From Tubulanus polymorphus (lineage: Eukaryota; Nemertea; Palaeonemertea; Tubulaniformes; Tubulanidae): a stretch of DNA of 64,000 nt. Below the pieces are notes generated by a model. It was not told the DNA's origin, did not search any database, and saw only the letters and a list, made by a program, of their open reading frames with translations. Positions within the stretch are counted from its first letter, which is position 1, and the number at the start of each line of letters is the position of its first letter. A program made the position numbers and the translations under genes. The stretch lies in the NCBI RefSeq assembly GCF_964204645.1, contig NC_134031.1:11694501-11758500 (forward strand), in the 5' to 3' direction. Shown piece after piece: positions 22,534-33,037 of the stretch.

Positions 22534-22956
22534 ATGGCTTCTGCAATTATAACGATTATAGGATCAGCAATTGTTAACGCTTTAGCATTTACTGGTGGCG
22601 GTTATTCATTTAAGCATATTGATAAAAATAGTTCGTTAGGAGAACAAAGAAGACATAATTTAGCATTAGAGAAATTTGATAAAGCAGCAGAAGAATACAG
22701 AGAAAAACGACAAAGCTATATCGATTATATTAACAAGGAATTATATGATCAGAAGATTTCACATAGAGATTTTCAATCAGTTGATGATGCAATGAGTTTA
22801 TATAACGCAGTAACCAATAAAGAAAAATTACATCTATACAAACCTAAATTATCAGATTATTATACCCCAAGTAAAGAACAACAGAAATATGAAATAATTT
22901 GGATTTTAGGTGGAACAGTTATTGTTATATTTGTAGCATATAAATTTACTAATTAG
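22534..22956 (+). CDS. Two-helix membrane protein (MASAIITIIG family), block C
   Basis: Intact 140-residue frame starting in CTAAATAAATGG. N-terminal hydrophobic segment IITIIGSAIVNALAFTGGGY, then a charged coiled-coil-like middle (LALEKFDKAAEEYREKRQSY), then LSDYYTPSKEQQKYE and a C-terminal membrane helix ending in VIFVAYKFTN. D carries a fusion version, and E a version with a MITE inserted. A virion membrane or scaffold role is plausible but unproven. Confidence 0.65.
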   Translation: MASAIITIIGSAIVNALAFTGGGYSFKHIDKNSSLGEQRRHNLALEKFDKAAEEYREKRQSYIDYINKELYDQKISHRDFQSVDDAMSLYNAVTNKEKLHLYKPKLSDYYTPSKEQQKYEIIWILGGTVIVIFVAYKFTN

Positions 22957-22975
22957 TAATTTTTTTTCTAAATAA

Positions 22976-23410
22976 ATGGAAGATAAAGTTGATAGTATTG
23001 ATATTATTCCTCATGATATCAATAAAACTAAATTAAAAAACATATTTAGAAAAACAAATATTAGAATTTGAAAGTGACTTAAAGATAAAAAGAAAAAATA
23101 TTCAAAAAGTAAAATTATATATTATCTTATTATTAGTGGTTCGGTTACAATTAGTTCTGTAATAACATTTCTAGCAATATTCAGTCCATTAACACCTTTA
23201 GCTATATCAATTGGTGTATTAGGATTAAGTTCAAGTGTATTAACTGGTATAAGTTCAAAATTAAATATAAAAAGTAATAAAGAAAAAATTAAAACTAATA
23301 TAAAAGAAATTAATAAATTGAAGAATACACTAGATTATATGATAAGTTTAAATGGTCATATAACAGTTGAAGAACAAGATAAATTATTAAAAGAATTAAT
23401 AAATTATTAA
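22976..23410 (+). pseudogene. Membrane protein with C-terminal LDYMISLNGHITVEEQDK tail, block C
   Basis: The start at 22,976 lies in CTAAATAAATGG, and the first codons (MEDKVDSIDIIPHDINKTK) match E (MDDKVDGVNIIPHDINKTK). A frameshift near 23,040-23,090 moves into the frame with two hydrophobic stretches (ISGSVTISSVITFLAIF and LAISIGVLGLSSSVLTG) and a helical tail ending KELINY. In intact form about 145 residues. Membrane topology is clear; function is not. Confidence 0.6.
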
Positions 23411-23426
23411 TTTTTTAATTAAATAA

Positions 23427-24816
23427 ATGGTAGATGGTTTTCCAAAATCTTTCCAATATAATAAATCAATTAAATATAATATTCCAGCAATAGATTTTAA
23501 TAAAGATATTACATATAGAAATGAAGTTTTAGATTCATTAACTAATTTAGAAATTTATGTTACTGAAACTAATAATTTTAATGCAAAGATGGAAAATATA
23601 TTTCATGTATATTTAATTAATTTTAAAAAATTGAAAGATGAAAAACAATGGTTATTAAAATCTAATATGAAGTATTGGCAGAACCAATTAAATTTTGCTG
23701 TTTATTGTGCAACAACAGGTTGTGGAATTAGTTGGAATGATCATTTGAATAATTCTAAATATAAATTAATTCAAAGTTTATTTAGATTTCATACATACTT
23801 TCAAATCAGAATAATATTAAATGAATTAGAGTGCGCTTTACCAGGATCTAGATATTTTAAAGAATTAGATAATAATATTAATTTATCAAAGTTTTACAAA
23901 ATTTGTAATGAATTTGATATAGATATAAATAATTCTGATTTTAGAACAAAAATTGGAACAATAAGATCACTTCCTTGCCCTAAAAAGATTGCAGAATATT
24001 GTGCACTTCCCATACCATCTAATAGTTTATATAATATCTGTAGTAATAAATTAGGTTATGGTAAAATAGAAACTTAGGATTTAGAAACATTAAATTTCAA
24101 TAAATTACCGACATTTTATGATAATTTAAAACAAGAAGACAATAATGGTTGGGTTTATTTCATTTTAGAAAATAATGAAGGTTTTACAAAATCAGGTATA
24201 CAAAGAATAAATCAATCTATTAGAACTTATTTGATATGTATTTTAGGTGCGCAAGTTGAAACAAGATCCCCAATAATTGGAAATTTAAATACATCATTTG
24301 ATACACAGAAACAATTCAAAGTATTATTTGAAGATTCTATTCATAATGATAAAAATAGATCGATTCCAGAAAACATTGTAAGATATCAAAATTATTTAGA
24401 TAAATCACATATTAGATTAAATTATTGTATAGGCCCTAATCTATTTATTATTTCTAATGATTTAGTATTAAAGATGGGAAACATAATTGGTTAACAATAA
24501 TCTAATTAAAACTGCAACAATAAATAATTCATTTGGATTAAATGATATAAATAAAAAGATTATTACTGCTCCAAAATTAATGGAAGGTGAAAAAAACAAA
24601 AAACACATTCAATCAACAGAAACTAAAACTAAGAATAATAAATTAAATAATGATTCTAAAATAAAAGATTACAATACTACAGAAAATATTAAAACTGATA
24701 ATATTCAACATGATATAATTAAACTAAATGATGATAATAAATCCCATGAAAATACTAAATTAGCTTTAACTTGTATAGGAATTGTTATAGGAGGAATATT
24801 ATATTTTAAATTTTAA
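23427..24816 (+). pseudogene. Large virion-block protein with C-terminal membrane anchor (WQNQLNFAVYCATTGCG family), block C
   Basis: About 460 codons from 23,427 in AAATAAATGG. Hallmarks are FPKSFQYNKSIKYNIPAIDF, YWQNQLNFAVYCATTGCG, WNDHL, FQIRIILNEL and a long C-terminal half with RSPIIGN and KQFKVLFEDSIHND. It ends in a polar, asparagine-rich linker and one membrane helix (LALTCIGIVIGGILYFKF). A TAG at 24,075-24,077 and a frameshift near 24,490 break it. Proteins of this type recur in Polinton-like elements as I recall them. A minor structural role fits the context, but this is not shown by the sequence. Confidence 0.6.
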
Positions 24817-24832
24817 TTTTTTTATTATATAA

Positions 24833-26275
24833 ATGGATGTAGAAGGTGGAGAAGATTATGAAATGGAAAATATGGGAAATAATAATGATGCCAATACTAA
24901 CGATGATGATTATATGACTGCTGATACTCATATTGATAATGATGGTAATGAATCATCATATAATTCTAATTTAGCAGAAAGTGGTTCTAAAGCCCCATCA
25001 ACAGATGAATTGATAGAAGAACTAGATCGAGAATACCTCCTGAAAATTTAAATCAAGGAAAGAGAAAGTTTTGAAAATTATGAATTTATGTATGATTTTC
25101 AACGTGTATTTAAAGATTCTGGATACAATATAAATAATAGAGGCGCCAGACTTTTAGTACAAGAATTAAAGTTTTTAGATGGTAAATATTATTATCATGT
25201 GAAAGATAAATCGGATTATTATATTAATATCTCTAATAAAAATCAAGACAAAATAATAGCAAAATCAACTTTGCTTAAGTCTGACTCATTACTACCTAGA
25301 ATTAAGAGAATAAGAAATAGTAATGAAATAGAAGATGTAACACAAGAAGAAATAAATCAAAATAAAAGAGTATTTAAACTAAGAATTAATAAATTATTTG
25401 AAACAATCAAAGATAATCCAGAAACAGAAACAACTTCTGAACAGAATATAAATTCCAAAACTAGTAAACTTAAATCAAATAAAGTTCCAATTGAAAAACT
25501 TTTACCGAATGGATTAATTGATGCAACAGATCAACAATTAGAAGATTTAAATAATATATTTTCTGATAAAGCAATTAGAGAGATTATTAGTATAAGAAAT
25601 GAAGCTGATAAAATTGCGCATGATAAAAGTATAAAAGATTTAAAAATTAGAACTTTAGAAAAAGAATTAACTGATAAAAATAAAGAAATAGAACAATCAA
25701 AATTAGATAGAGATAATAAAGTTATTGAAGAAATTGAATTTAAAAAAAGAAATGCATATTTAGAAAAAGAAATTGATGATTTAGAATATAACATAGAATT
25801 ACAAAAAGAAGAAATTAAATTATTATTAAAATCATATGATTATAATATTAATAGATTAAAAGTTATTTTTAAAGATTTGTTGATAAAACCAGATTCTAAA
25901 ATATCATTGAAAGATGGAATGAAATTATTATTTAAGTTAGAAGGAATAACAATTCTTTCAATTCTAAGAGCTGTAATTATGTTATTTACAACAATTGGTT
26001 TAGCAATATCAAATGCTTTAAAATCTACTCCTACTCCAAATAAACCAGATAAACCCCCAGGTAATAATTCTATACAAGATAAAGTTAAAGATGGTTTAAA
26101 GAAATTAGCAAAATATTTATGGGAACTATCTAAAAAAATCTGCTGCAGCATTGCCAGGAGTTATTGCATCAATTGTTGGTTTTATATTGAAATCTGCAGG
26201 AAACATTATTACTTTGCTGCTGAACATATTATTTTATTTTTAATTACAGTTGTAAGTGCTATTATTTTGGGTTAG
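24833..26275 (+). pseudogene. Acidic coiled-coil protein with C-terminal hydrophobic domain, block C
   Basis: Starts in TTATATAAATGG. The acidic N-terminus MDVEGGEDYEMENMG is followed by a globular part with FLDGKYYYHVKDKSDYYINI and a long coiled coil (about residues 240-340, rich in K/E/L/I). A proline-rich hinge (STPTPNKPDKPPGNN) precedes a hydrophobic end. Stops near 25,049 break it. Two opposite frame changes around 26,128-26,215 surround an AAALPGVIASIVGFILKSAG membrane segment that is read in another frame. The layout suggests a membrane-anchored virion fibre or scaffold; the role is not established. Confidence 0.6.
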
Positions 26276-26318
26276 TGAATATGATTAAAAATAGATAATT
26301 AATTTTTTTGTTAAATAA

Positions 26319-27573
26319 ATGAGTGGGAGTTATATAAGTCCTTCTAAGATTTCTAGAATATCTAATGCTATTAAAGCAGAAAGATCACATCATATAATTA
26401 CTCATAATCCTTCAAATATTAATCCCGATGAAACTTTATATGTTAGAATTCCTCGATTAACACAAAATACTTTTTATGTTCCAAATAGTATTTATTTATC
26501 AGCCAATATAAAAGTTACGATAATGATGGTCATGATAATAATTATGTTGTTGATGATCTTAGGAGATATTTGATTAAAAAATTAACTATAAAGATTGGTC
26601 CAGAAACAGTTTTCTCATTAGATGATTATAATTCATTTATGCATTATAAAGATTTATGGTTTACTAAAGAAAATAGAAATAATATGATATTTCAGGGTAT
26701 TCAATCGGAAAACCATAATAAATTAAGATCAGGAGCTAATGACGCAATAGTAACTCGTGCCACAGATAATTTGATTAAAAAGATTTATGGGAGCAAATAT
26801 AAAATTCCATTAGACTTTGAATTGATAAATAATAATGCACCTTTATATAAATACGCAATTCAAGAAGATATTATATTTGAGATAACATTTGCTCTTGTAA
26901 ATGAAATTGTATTATCTAGCGTTGTTAAAGATATGGGTTATAAATTATCGAATATATGTTTAGAATATGACACAGTAACTAATGAAAATATTGCTAGCAC
27001 AATTCAAAGTCAATACAATCAAGGATTTTCATTATTATATGATTATATTGATAAATTTAAAACTGTAACTATTAATGCAAATGGTGAAATAATTAATGAG
27101 AATATTAACTCCCCTAGAAGATCTATTAAAGGTATATTAATATTTTTTACAATTGCAACATATTCTAATGGCGCAATAAATGTTGATAATTATCATAATC
27201 CTGAAATATCAAAAGTAGAAATAACTATTGAATGTATAGCAAATAAATTATTTTGTCAAGGAATGAGAATGATAGATCAGTGGCCAGAAATTAGAAAACA
27301 TTTTATGAATAAAAAAAAAAATTATCTGAAAATTTTAATATTAATCAAATTGATTATTATACCGGTAATAAATACGCATAATGGTTAGATTTTAGAACAA
27401 CTAAAGATAATTTATTACATGGTTCTGGTAAAAAACTACAGAACACTAAAGATGGAATACAATTATTCATGACAAAGAAAAAAGGAAGCTTAAATTTCAA
27501 AATGCACATTTATATTATATCTGACGCGCAATTAAATATTGTAAATTCTCAATTGAATAGTGTTATGCATTAG
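26319..27573 (+). pseudogene. Candidate major capsid (hexon-like) protein, block C
   Basis: About 418 codons starting in TTAAATAAATGAG. Features: SPSKISRISNAIK, HNPSNINPDETLYVRIPRL, KLTIKIGPETVFSLDDYN, DLWFTKENRNNMIFQGIQS, IPLDFELINNNAPLY, SPRRSIKGILIFF, then CQGMRMIDQWPEIRKHF and a C-terminal HIYIISDAQLNI. This series matches, as I recall it, the large capsid-type protein of invertebrate Polinton-like elements. Size and strand-rich character suit a double jelly-roll. Frameshifts at about 26,568 and 27,310-27,390 inactivate it. It is the last gene of the shared virion block. Identification as MCP is likely but not certain. Confidence 0.6.
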
Positions 27574-27605
27574 AATTTTAATTTTAATAAAAATTTATAT
27601 ATTAA

Positions 27606-28412
27606 ATGGATGAAGGTAAAGTATATAAACATATTCCATACATTGATAAACATGAAAATAATGATGGCTTATATTATGTAAAACCTTGTAATATAGCTTT
27701 GATATTTGATCCTATTTTCAAAAATTATAAAACTAAACTAATAGAAATCGATAATAATAAAAGTGGAGTTGTTGATAATTTAAGTTATGAAATTGATAAT
27801 AATGTTTTAACTTCTACATCAAATAATGTTTTACCTTCTACGCCTAATAATGAAATAATATTAAATTATAGTGAAAATAGAAATTATTGTGGTTACTGTA
27901 AAGGCGAGTTTTCAAACGCTCCAACAAATTGGAATAACCATATGAACACAGTTTACATATCAAAAATGTTATAAAACGTGTTGGTATAAGAGCATTTATA
28001 GAACACCCATTTAGATATGTTACATACAAAGTTTGTTTCAAATAAAAAGTAAATGGTAAAGATTTATATAAAGATTTTTTATCTAAGGAACCTAGTTAAG
28101 GTAAATTAGATTAATCTGATGCTAAAGAAATATTAGGATGAAACATTGTAAATTAAATGTTGGAGTCAAACACTAAGAAAGAGGATAAGGAAAATATAGT
28201 TACTGGAAAGCATATTGATAATGAAGATTATATAGATACAGATTGGACGTAACGTAAAGTAGTTAAAAAAAAATTAATGATGCGGTAGATAGGTTGAAAA
28301 AGGATTATAATGAAGAAACTAATGATGATCCGGTAGATAGGTTGAATAAAATGTTAGAGTCTGATGATGAATTGGAGAATGATGATGAAAATGATGTTAA
28401 TTATCTCACATA
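27606..28412 (+). pseudogene. Acidic protein with one zinc finger, found only in block C
   Basis: Starts in TTAAATGG after MCP. The N-terminal 95 codons are open (MDEGKVYKHIPYIDKHEN). Then a finger CGYCKGEFSNAPTNWNNH is followed by a frameshift near 27,950 and further decayed coding pieces (RVGIRAFIEHPFRYVTYKV; DLYKDFLSKEPS; MLESNTKKEDKEN). An acidic end contains a duplicated DDPVDRLNKMLESDDELE-like unit. No counterpart lies after MCP in block D, where integrase follows directly. Function unknown. Confidence 0.45.
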
Positions 28413-28464
28413 ATATATTGGTTGAAAATTGTATAAAATAATAGTTAATAAAAAAGGGGTTTTA

Positions 28465-28745
28465 AGTATTTATGCATCTAATACGTATTTAATGCGTATC
28501 TAATACGCGCCTAATACGTATCTAATATGTATTATTTGAAAATACCTTAAATTATAATTTTTTTAAAAATTTATATTGAAACCTCAGTAATAATAAATAA
28601 CCTTTATTATTTTCAAACTTATTCATATATTAGTTGAAAAAATAAAAATAAATTGGTTGAAAATTGTATAAATAATATTTATTTTAAAAAGGGGGGTATT
28701 AAGGTATCTAATACATATCTAATACGTATCTAATACATAAATACT
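28465..28745. repeat. Iterated TAATACGTATC repeats 3' of the ATPase gene (block C)
   Basis: Several copies of CTAATACGTAT, with variants such as TAATACGCGCC and TAATGCGTAT, lie at 28,470-28,540 and 28,690-28,745. Between them is a duplicated GGTTGAAAATTGTATAAA.TAAT unit. Block D has a different repeat array at the matching place, so this may be a functional non-coding region such as an origin, terminator or packaging signal. Function is inferred. Confidence 0.55.
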
Positions 28746-28754
28746 TAAAATACC

Positions 28755-29316
28755 TTATTTTGTAAATTTATATTCATAGGGAAATTGAAGCCTCAGTAAT
28801 AATTTTGAACCTTTATTACTTTTTAATTTTTTCATATATTCATCATGTAATTCAGTAGGTATAATTTGATTTACTTCCAATGATTGTTGCATAGATTTTC
28901 TATCTTTATTGTAGAATAAAACTAAAAATCTTATATTCTCCCTAAAATCTTTAACAATTGAATTATACTTTTGATTTAAAACCCATGTTGTTATCCCAAA
29001 ATGTCTCCCGGAGGAAGCTAAATAGCATAACTCACTTTCTCTAACTTTTGAATCATGTAAATTTGCACAATCATCCACAATAAATAATGTATTTGATCCT
29101 TCATAAATATCAATTGCTATTTTTATACAATTATCTAAATTTTCTTTCACTGTTTTAGGGTCTAATATAATAAGTAGGGCAGAATAATATTATATTATCA
29201 AAATGATTTTTATAAATAGTTTCTAACAAATCTAATACAAAATGTGTTTCACCACAGTTGGTTACCTCAGTAACTAACATATTATGCGGTTCAAATATAA
29301 ATAAATCTTTATTAAT
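28755..29316 (-). pseudogene. Genome-packaging ATPase (FtsK/HerA-A32-like), inactivated, block C
   Basis: Pumps DNA into capsids in related viruses. Aligned to the D copy: FEPHNML start region, a Walker A-like box reading VTEVTNCGETH (GVTNCGKTY in D), so the essential lysine is now glutamate. Walker B-like TLFIVDDCANLHDSK and ASSGRHFGITTWVLNQKYNS are intact. The initiator is ATT where D has ATG, and part of the region after the DNIILFCPT stretch is lost near 29,165-29,185. It directly follows the integrase stop, as in D. Confidence 0.75.
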
Positions 29317-29993
29317 TTATTCTTTTAATTTTACGAGATAAAATCCATTCATTGAACTTGTCATCGTACCCTTTATATTTCACCAGACAATACTTTTTTC
29401 CTTTAAGAGTTTTTGTTTTCAATACTTTTTCTATTTTGTATTCTATTTCATCTGGATTTGGTACAAGTGATAATTCTTGTTCGTAGAAATAACCTAATAT
29501 TTCTTCATCTTTTAAATCTTCTTATTTATAAACAAATGGTTTAGTAAGTATTATCTTTTTAATCTTAAATATTTCTGCAGTGAAATTTGGAGTATAACCT
29601 TTATAAAATGTTTTTCGACATTTAGATATTCTTACATGTTATCCTTTTTTAAATTCAGGTTCTCCAAAATCATGTGTAACAAACGCACCATATAAATTAT
29701 TCCAAACTATTTCTGAATTATCTTCTTTTCTAGCTTGTATAGGTTTCATATTTATAGAACTATGTTTAGAATTATTATAACCTTTCACTAAATCATCTAA
29801 CACATCGATATATTTACATGTTTCATTAGCAGTAAAATATTTCCACATTCTAGTTTTCAATGTTTTATTAAACCTTTCTATAATAGATGCTTTTTTATCT
29901 GAGTGTGTTGAAAAATACTCTACATCGTTATCAGATAACAGTTTTTTGATGGGTTTCGTCGTCAGACGAACCCATCTATGGCATCGTCGTCAT

Positions 29994-30028
<35 letters not shown>

Positions 30029-31641
30029 GATGTTTCTTTATGACACGATTTAAGCTGTTTGTGTGGACCGACAATTCTGTAATTTCACACAGGTATTCTC
30101 TACTTGATGTAGATGGTGCAGCTTGGTTTATATTTGATTCCGATGGTTATAAGTGCTCTAATTTGGTTAAAAGATAATTAACGTTACTCGCTAGTTCAAG
30201 CCGCTGTATAGCGCGTTGCTACGACGACGCTCGATCAACATACTGGTACTCGCTGTGTAATACTGAACACGTATATACCTGTAGATATTGATCGTACTAG
30301 CACCGGTTTCAGATAGCGCGCGCGCTGATCGGTCTTAACACTTCTCGGAACTGCTGTGCTAAATGCTGAGAGGCCGAATCTATGCGCAATCATTTATTGG
30401 GCTCGTCACATTTGATAGTGAATGGATAAATAACCGGTGTCAATGACGGTCGCTACTCCCCATCAGTATAACTCATCAGTATAAGAAATAATTCTTTCGA
30501 GTTTTTTTTTCAATCCCCGAAGTTGTTGTTACTATGTTGACCTCGCCGTTTTATTTAAGCTTACTGATGATTCTTCTAGTATTTTTCAGGGTCACAAGAC
30601 ATGACGAAGTCGCAAAGTTTTGTACAAATTTCACGAAACAAACAATTATTTAGGCGGCACCTGATCTATTGATTAATTATGATAAATAATGTTTATTTCA
30701 TTAAAAATTTGTTTTATTCAAACACTACTTTCGTCGCACATAGCGTGATCGGTAGGCCCTACTATTCTACGGTAGGCCATGGACTCTTTCATGTGGTAGG
30801 CCTATTACAAATGATACAATCCGCGTGTCCGTGAATAAGTGACACGTGGTGGGGCGGGTTGTGAGGAGCATCGAAACTAATCCGTCACAAATAATAGATA
30901 GAAAACAATACCTTAAGAGGTTAACTTTTATTAACATCATTACCAAATCAAAACCTGCACATCCTATCATAAATAGAAATTCTAAGAATTTATTTCAAAG
31001 AATAATAAATTACGTCTTAATATTGGGATTCGAACTCGTAGCATCGATTCAGGTGCCTTTCCCAAAGCGGGTATCCCGCGGGGAAAACCCATTACTATTT
31101 ATATCGAGAATCGCCTTTTTGACAGCGAGTTCGGTGAATGAAACAGAAACAATTACACAGAAACCCATCATGGGAAGTTTCTTTCTGGTTAAAATGTTTA
31201 TTATAAAATTCCCTACCATCATCAAATTGTATCTTACCTGGAATAGCTTCTTTAAATATATTTTTAAAAGCATTTGTTACTTCAATCTATACCAGTTTTA
31301 TTTTTCATTGGAATTGACCATGCGTATCTACTGAATATATCTATGACATTTAATATCCAGAAATATCCTTTGTTGTATTCTTCTAAGTTCTTCATGTCAA
31401 TTAAATCTGCTTGCCATTGTTGATCGATATATGACACCATTACTTTTCTTGCTAAATAATTCTTATCCATTTTCTTATGAATTTGATATGTTGGTTGATT
31501 TTGTAACCATAATTTTAATTCACTATATTTTATATTTTTTTTATCAGATTTAATTTGATCCCATAATTCTGAAACACTAGAATATGATACTTCACTCTCT
31601 GGGTTGTAATATAAATCTCTTAAATATTGTCCTTTTTTCAT
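29317..31641 (-). pseudogene. Retroviral-type integrase with chromodomain-like tail, block C, split by an insertion
   Basis: Catalyses element insertion. N-terminal part 31,641-31,189: YLRDLYYNPESEVSYSS, then core VSYIDQQWQADLIDMKN (first Asp) and FWILNVIDIFSRYAWSIP, then the second Asp in a QFDDGREF box. After the insertion (29,948-31,188) the core resumes with EYFSTHSDKKASIIERFN (third acidic residue) at 29,945. The C-terminal part includes YNNSKHSSINMKPIQARKE and a chromo-like KYCLVKYKGY segment. Frame breaks occur at 31,282, 29,640 and 29,523. The order integrase then ATPase is the same as in D, but here both point toward the virion genes. Confidence 0.8.
29948..31188. mobile_element. 1.24-kb non-autonomous insertion in the integrase; Helitron2/Helentron-like candidate
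   Basis: Boundaries come from alignment of both integrase halves: it sits between T-run and TTAAAA. The left end GATGGGTTTCGTCGTC forms a hairpin with AGACGAACCCATC. The right end carries GAAACCCATC, an inverse copy of the left ten bases, then CCCATCATGGG and ends TTTCTGG before T. A (CTGT)n tract lies at 29,994-30,021. T-T insertion, unequal inverted ends, a hairpin and a microsatellite core resemble Helentron-type elements. No clear target duplication is seen. It has no coding capacity; frames such as 30,846-31,334 look accidental. Confidence 0.5.
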
Positions 31642-31647
31642 CTTATT

Positions 31648-31953
31648 TTAATCCATTAATAATAATTTAGATTTAGTTTCAATGATTTTATCATTTGATT
31701 TATTTTCTGGTATAATAGGTTTATCATCTTCATCATTATTATCATCAGATTTATACTTAGATTTATATATTACACCAGAGAATATAATTACTGTGATTAA
31801 CCCAATTGTAATATATAAGTAATTATTTCTTCCAGTATTAGAAGAATTAGATGGATTATCATTCGAATCAATATCAGATAATTTCTGTGATTCATTTATA
31901 TCAGTTAATTTCATTTTCTTAGCTCTTTTTAATTCTGAAATATATAAATCGGG
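31648..31953 (-). pseudogene. Single-pass membrane protein, N-terminally truncated, block C
   Basis: The 88-codon frame has a polar N-terminus (SQKLSDIDSNDNPSN), one membrane helix (LYITIGLITVIIFSGVIY) and an acidic C-terminal tail. An upstream in-frame remnant (SELKRAKK) lines up with the basic segment of the D gene at 33,542-33,882, so the start is lost where block C ends. It is separated by only a few bases from integrase on the same strand. In D the matching gene lies at the other end of the module. Confidence 0.55.
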
Positions 31954-32706
31954 TCGGTAGATTCGAATTACCTATTGCGTATAGAGGAAAAAAGACGTCG
32001 ATTACTTGTGAGATAGTACAGGAAATGTTCCCAATATCCTAAGTCTGAAAGACTCGATAAGACTAAATTTGATCAGAAGAGTAGATACTGTATCAAAGGC
32101 TGAGCCAATCGTTAATAATAATAAACAACATGTAGATACAGGTAGTAAACGGAGTAGTGTTAAAGATTGTATACTAATAAGTATGGAATATTCAATAAAT
32201 GTCTCTAACATCCTCCAACCCAAAAATAATTAACATCAAGTTTAACACCAATATTTACAAAATTAACATCCTCCAACCCAAAAATAATTAACATCAAGTT
32301 TAATACCAATATTTACAAAATTTTCGTGGAACACACCGCAAGTGATATCTGCCACCGACGGCTCGGTTCCTGAACTTCGCTGAAAAAGCTGAAACACTGA
32401 AATAAAAACGCTGAAATTTCAGGGAATTTCTGAAAAACGCCGAAATTTCAGGGAATTCCCGAAAAACACTGAAATCGTGGTACCGACAATACACGTTTTG
32501 AAATATTTTCCGGGCCGGTGTCCGCTGCCGAGTCCTGAACCGTGTTTTAGTCTCTACCTTCGGTTACAGAGACATGCCTTAAGGTCGTCGTCATGTTCGA
32601 CTTGATCGATTGCGGATTGCGTGGATTGTTAAATGTGTTGTTTGTTTTATGTGCATATACCGGTACGATCTAACAATGAAGTTATTACTTCATTTGAATA
32701 AATTCT
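31954..32706. other. Spacer between blocks C and D
   Basis: No gene. Contains a 58-bp tandem duplication (32,207-32,322). At 32,370-32,480 is a GAAATTTCAGGGAATT-type repeat with AAAA-CGCTGAAA phrasing that recurs loosely at 61,560-61,760. The last six bases (AATTCT) are the probable target duplication of the D end. Confidence 0.6.
32207..32322 (+). repeat. 58-bp tandem repeat, two units
   Basis: Unit starts AACATCCTCCAACCCAAAAA and ends TTTACAAAATT. Second unit at 32,265-32,322, with one change (ACACC to ATACC). Confidence 0.9.
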
Positions 32707-32766
32707 AGTAATTAGGAAATGGCGTTTTCATACCAGAGGTCGAGAGGTCGAGACACCACTCATCAC

Positions 32767-33001
32767 AGCTAGGCTCTAGCGAGAACGGACGATTGCTCTG
32801 TGATACACATATACAGTGAGTGCGCGTAACAACAACTGCGCGTGGATAGATAGATACAGTGAGTCGCCACTGAGAACGGTTATTAACGCGTGTGCTATAG
32901 TGCAGTGATTGCGTGTCAACTGTGCCCGGATAAATAGATGCTGTGAGGCTTGGGTGAGAACGGTTAATAGCGTGCTTGTTATATACAAGGGGAAGTAATC
33001 C
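32767..33001. mobile_element. 235-bp insertion in the end region of block D, with 11-bp duplication
   Basis: CCACTCATCAC occurs at 32,756-32,766 and again at 33,002-33,012. Removing the intervening 235 bp restores the arrangement seen at 14,738-14,773. The insert has internal diverged repeats (GAGAACGG, GATAGATAGATACAGTGAG / GATAAATAGATGCTGTGAG, GAGAACGGTTA). Small unclassified repeat element; an 11-bp duplication is unusual. Confidence 0.6.
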
Positions 33002-33037
33002 CCACTCATCACTACAAGTAATTTTTTTTCCTTATAA
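33002..33037 (+). promoter_or_regulatory. Early-type promoter box before the small gene (block D)
   Basis: CCACTCATCACTACAAGTAA, then a T-run and CCTTATAAATGG at the start codon: the same composition and spacing as before PolB at 14,743. It shows that this gene shares control with PolB rather than with the virion genes. Confidence 0.6.

Larger units (their letters stand above)
14697..31953 (+). mobile_element. Block C: long Polinton/Maverick-like element copy (C/D family)
   Basis: Order: terminal repeat, PolB with intein (+), zinc-finger protein (-), about eight virion and membrane genes (+), acidic zinc-finger protein (+), then ATPase, integrase and a membrane protein (all -). PolB plus retroviral-type integrase plus packaging ATPase plus capsid genes is diagnostic of Polinton/Maverick/adintovirus-type elements. 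The left end is intact; the right end is truncated at about 31,953 within the membrane-protein gene. AT content is very high. Almost every gene is broken. A 1.24-kb insertion lies in the integrase. Confidence 0.88.

Noticed and set aside
28465-28745. CRISPR-like array
   Set aside because: Units are short, variable and without spacers of equal length; eukaryotic context and no cas genes.
31020-31050. GGATTCGAACTC box as tRNA remnant
   Set aside because: Lies inside the insertion with no cloverleaf around it.
30846-31334. 162-codon plus-strand frame as a gene
   Set aside because: It crosses the boundary of the insertion into antisense integrase sequence and has no recognisable motif.
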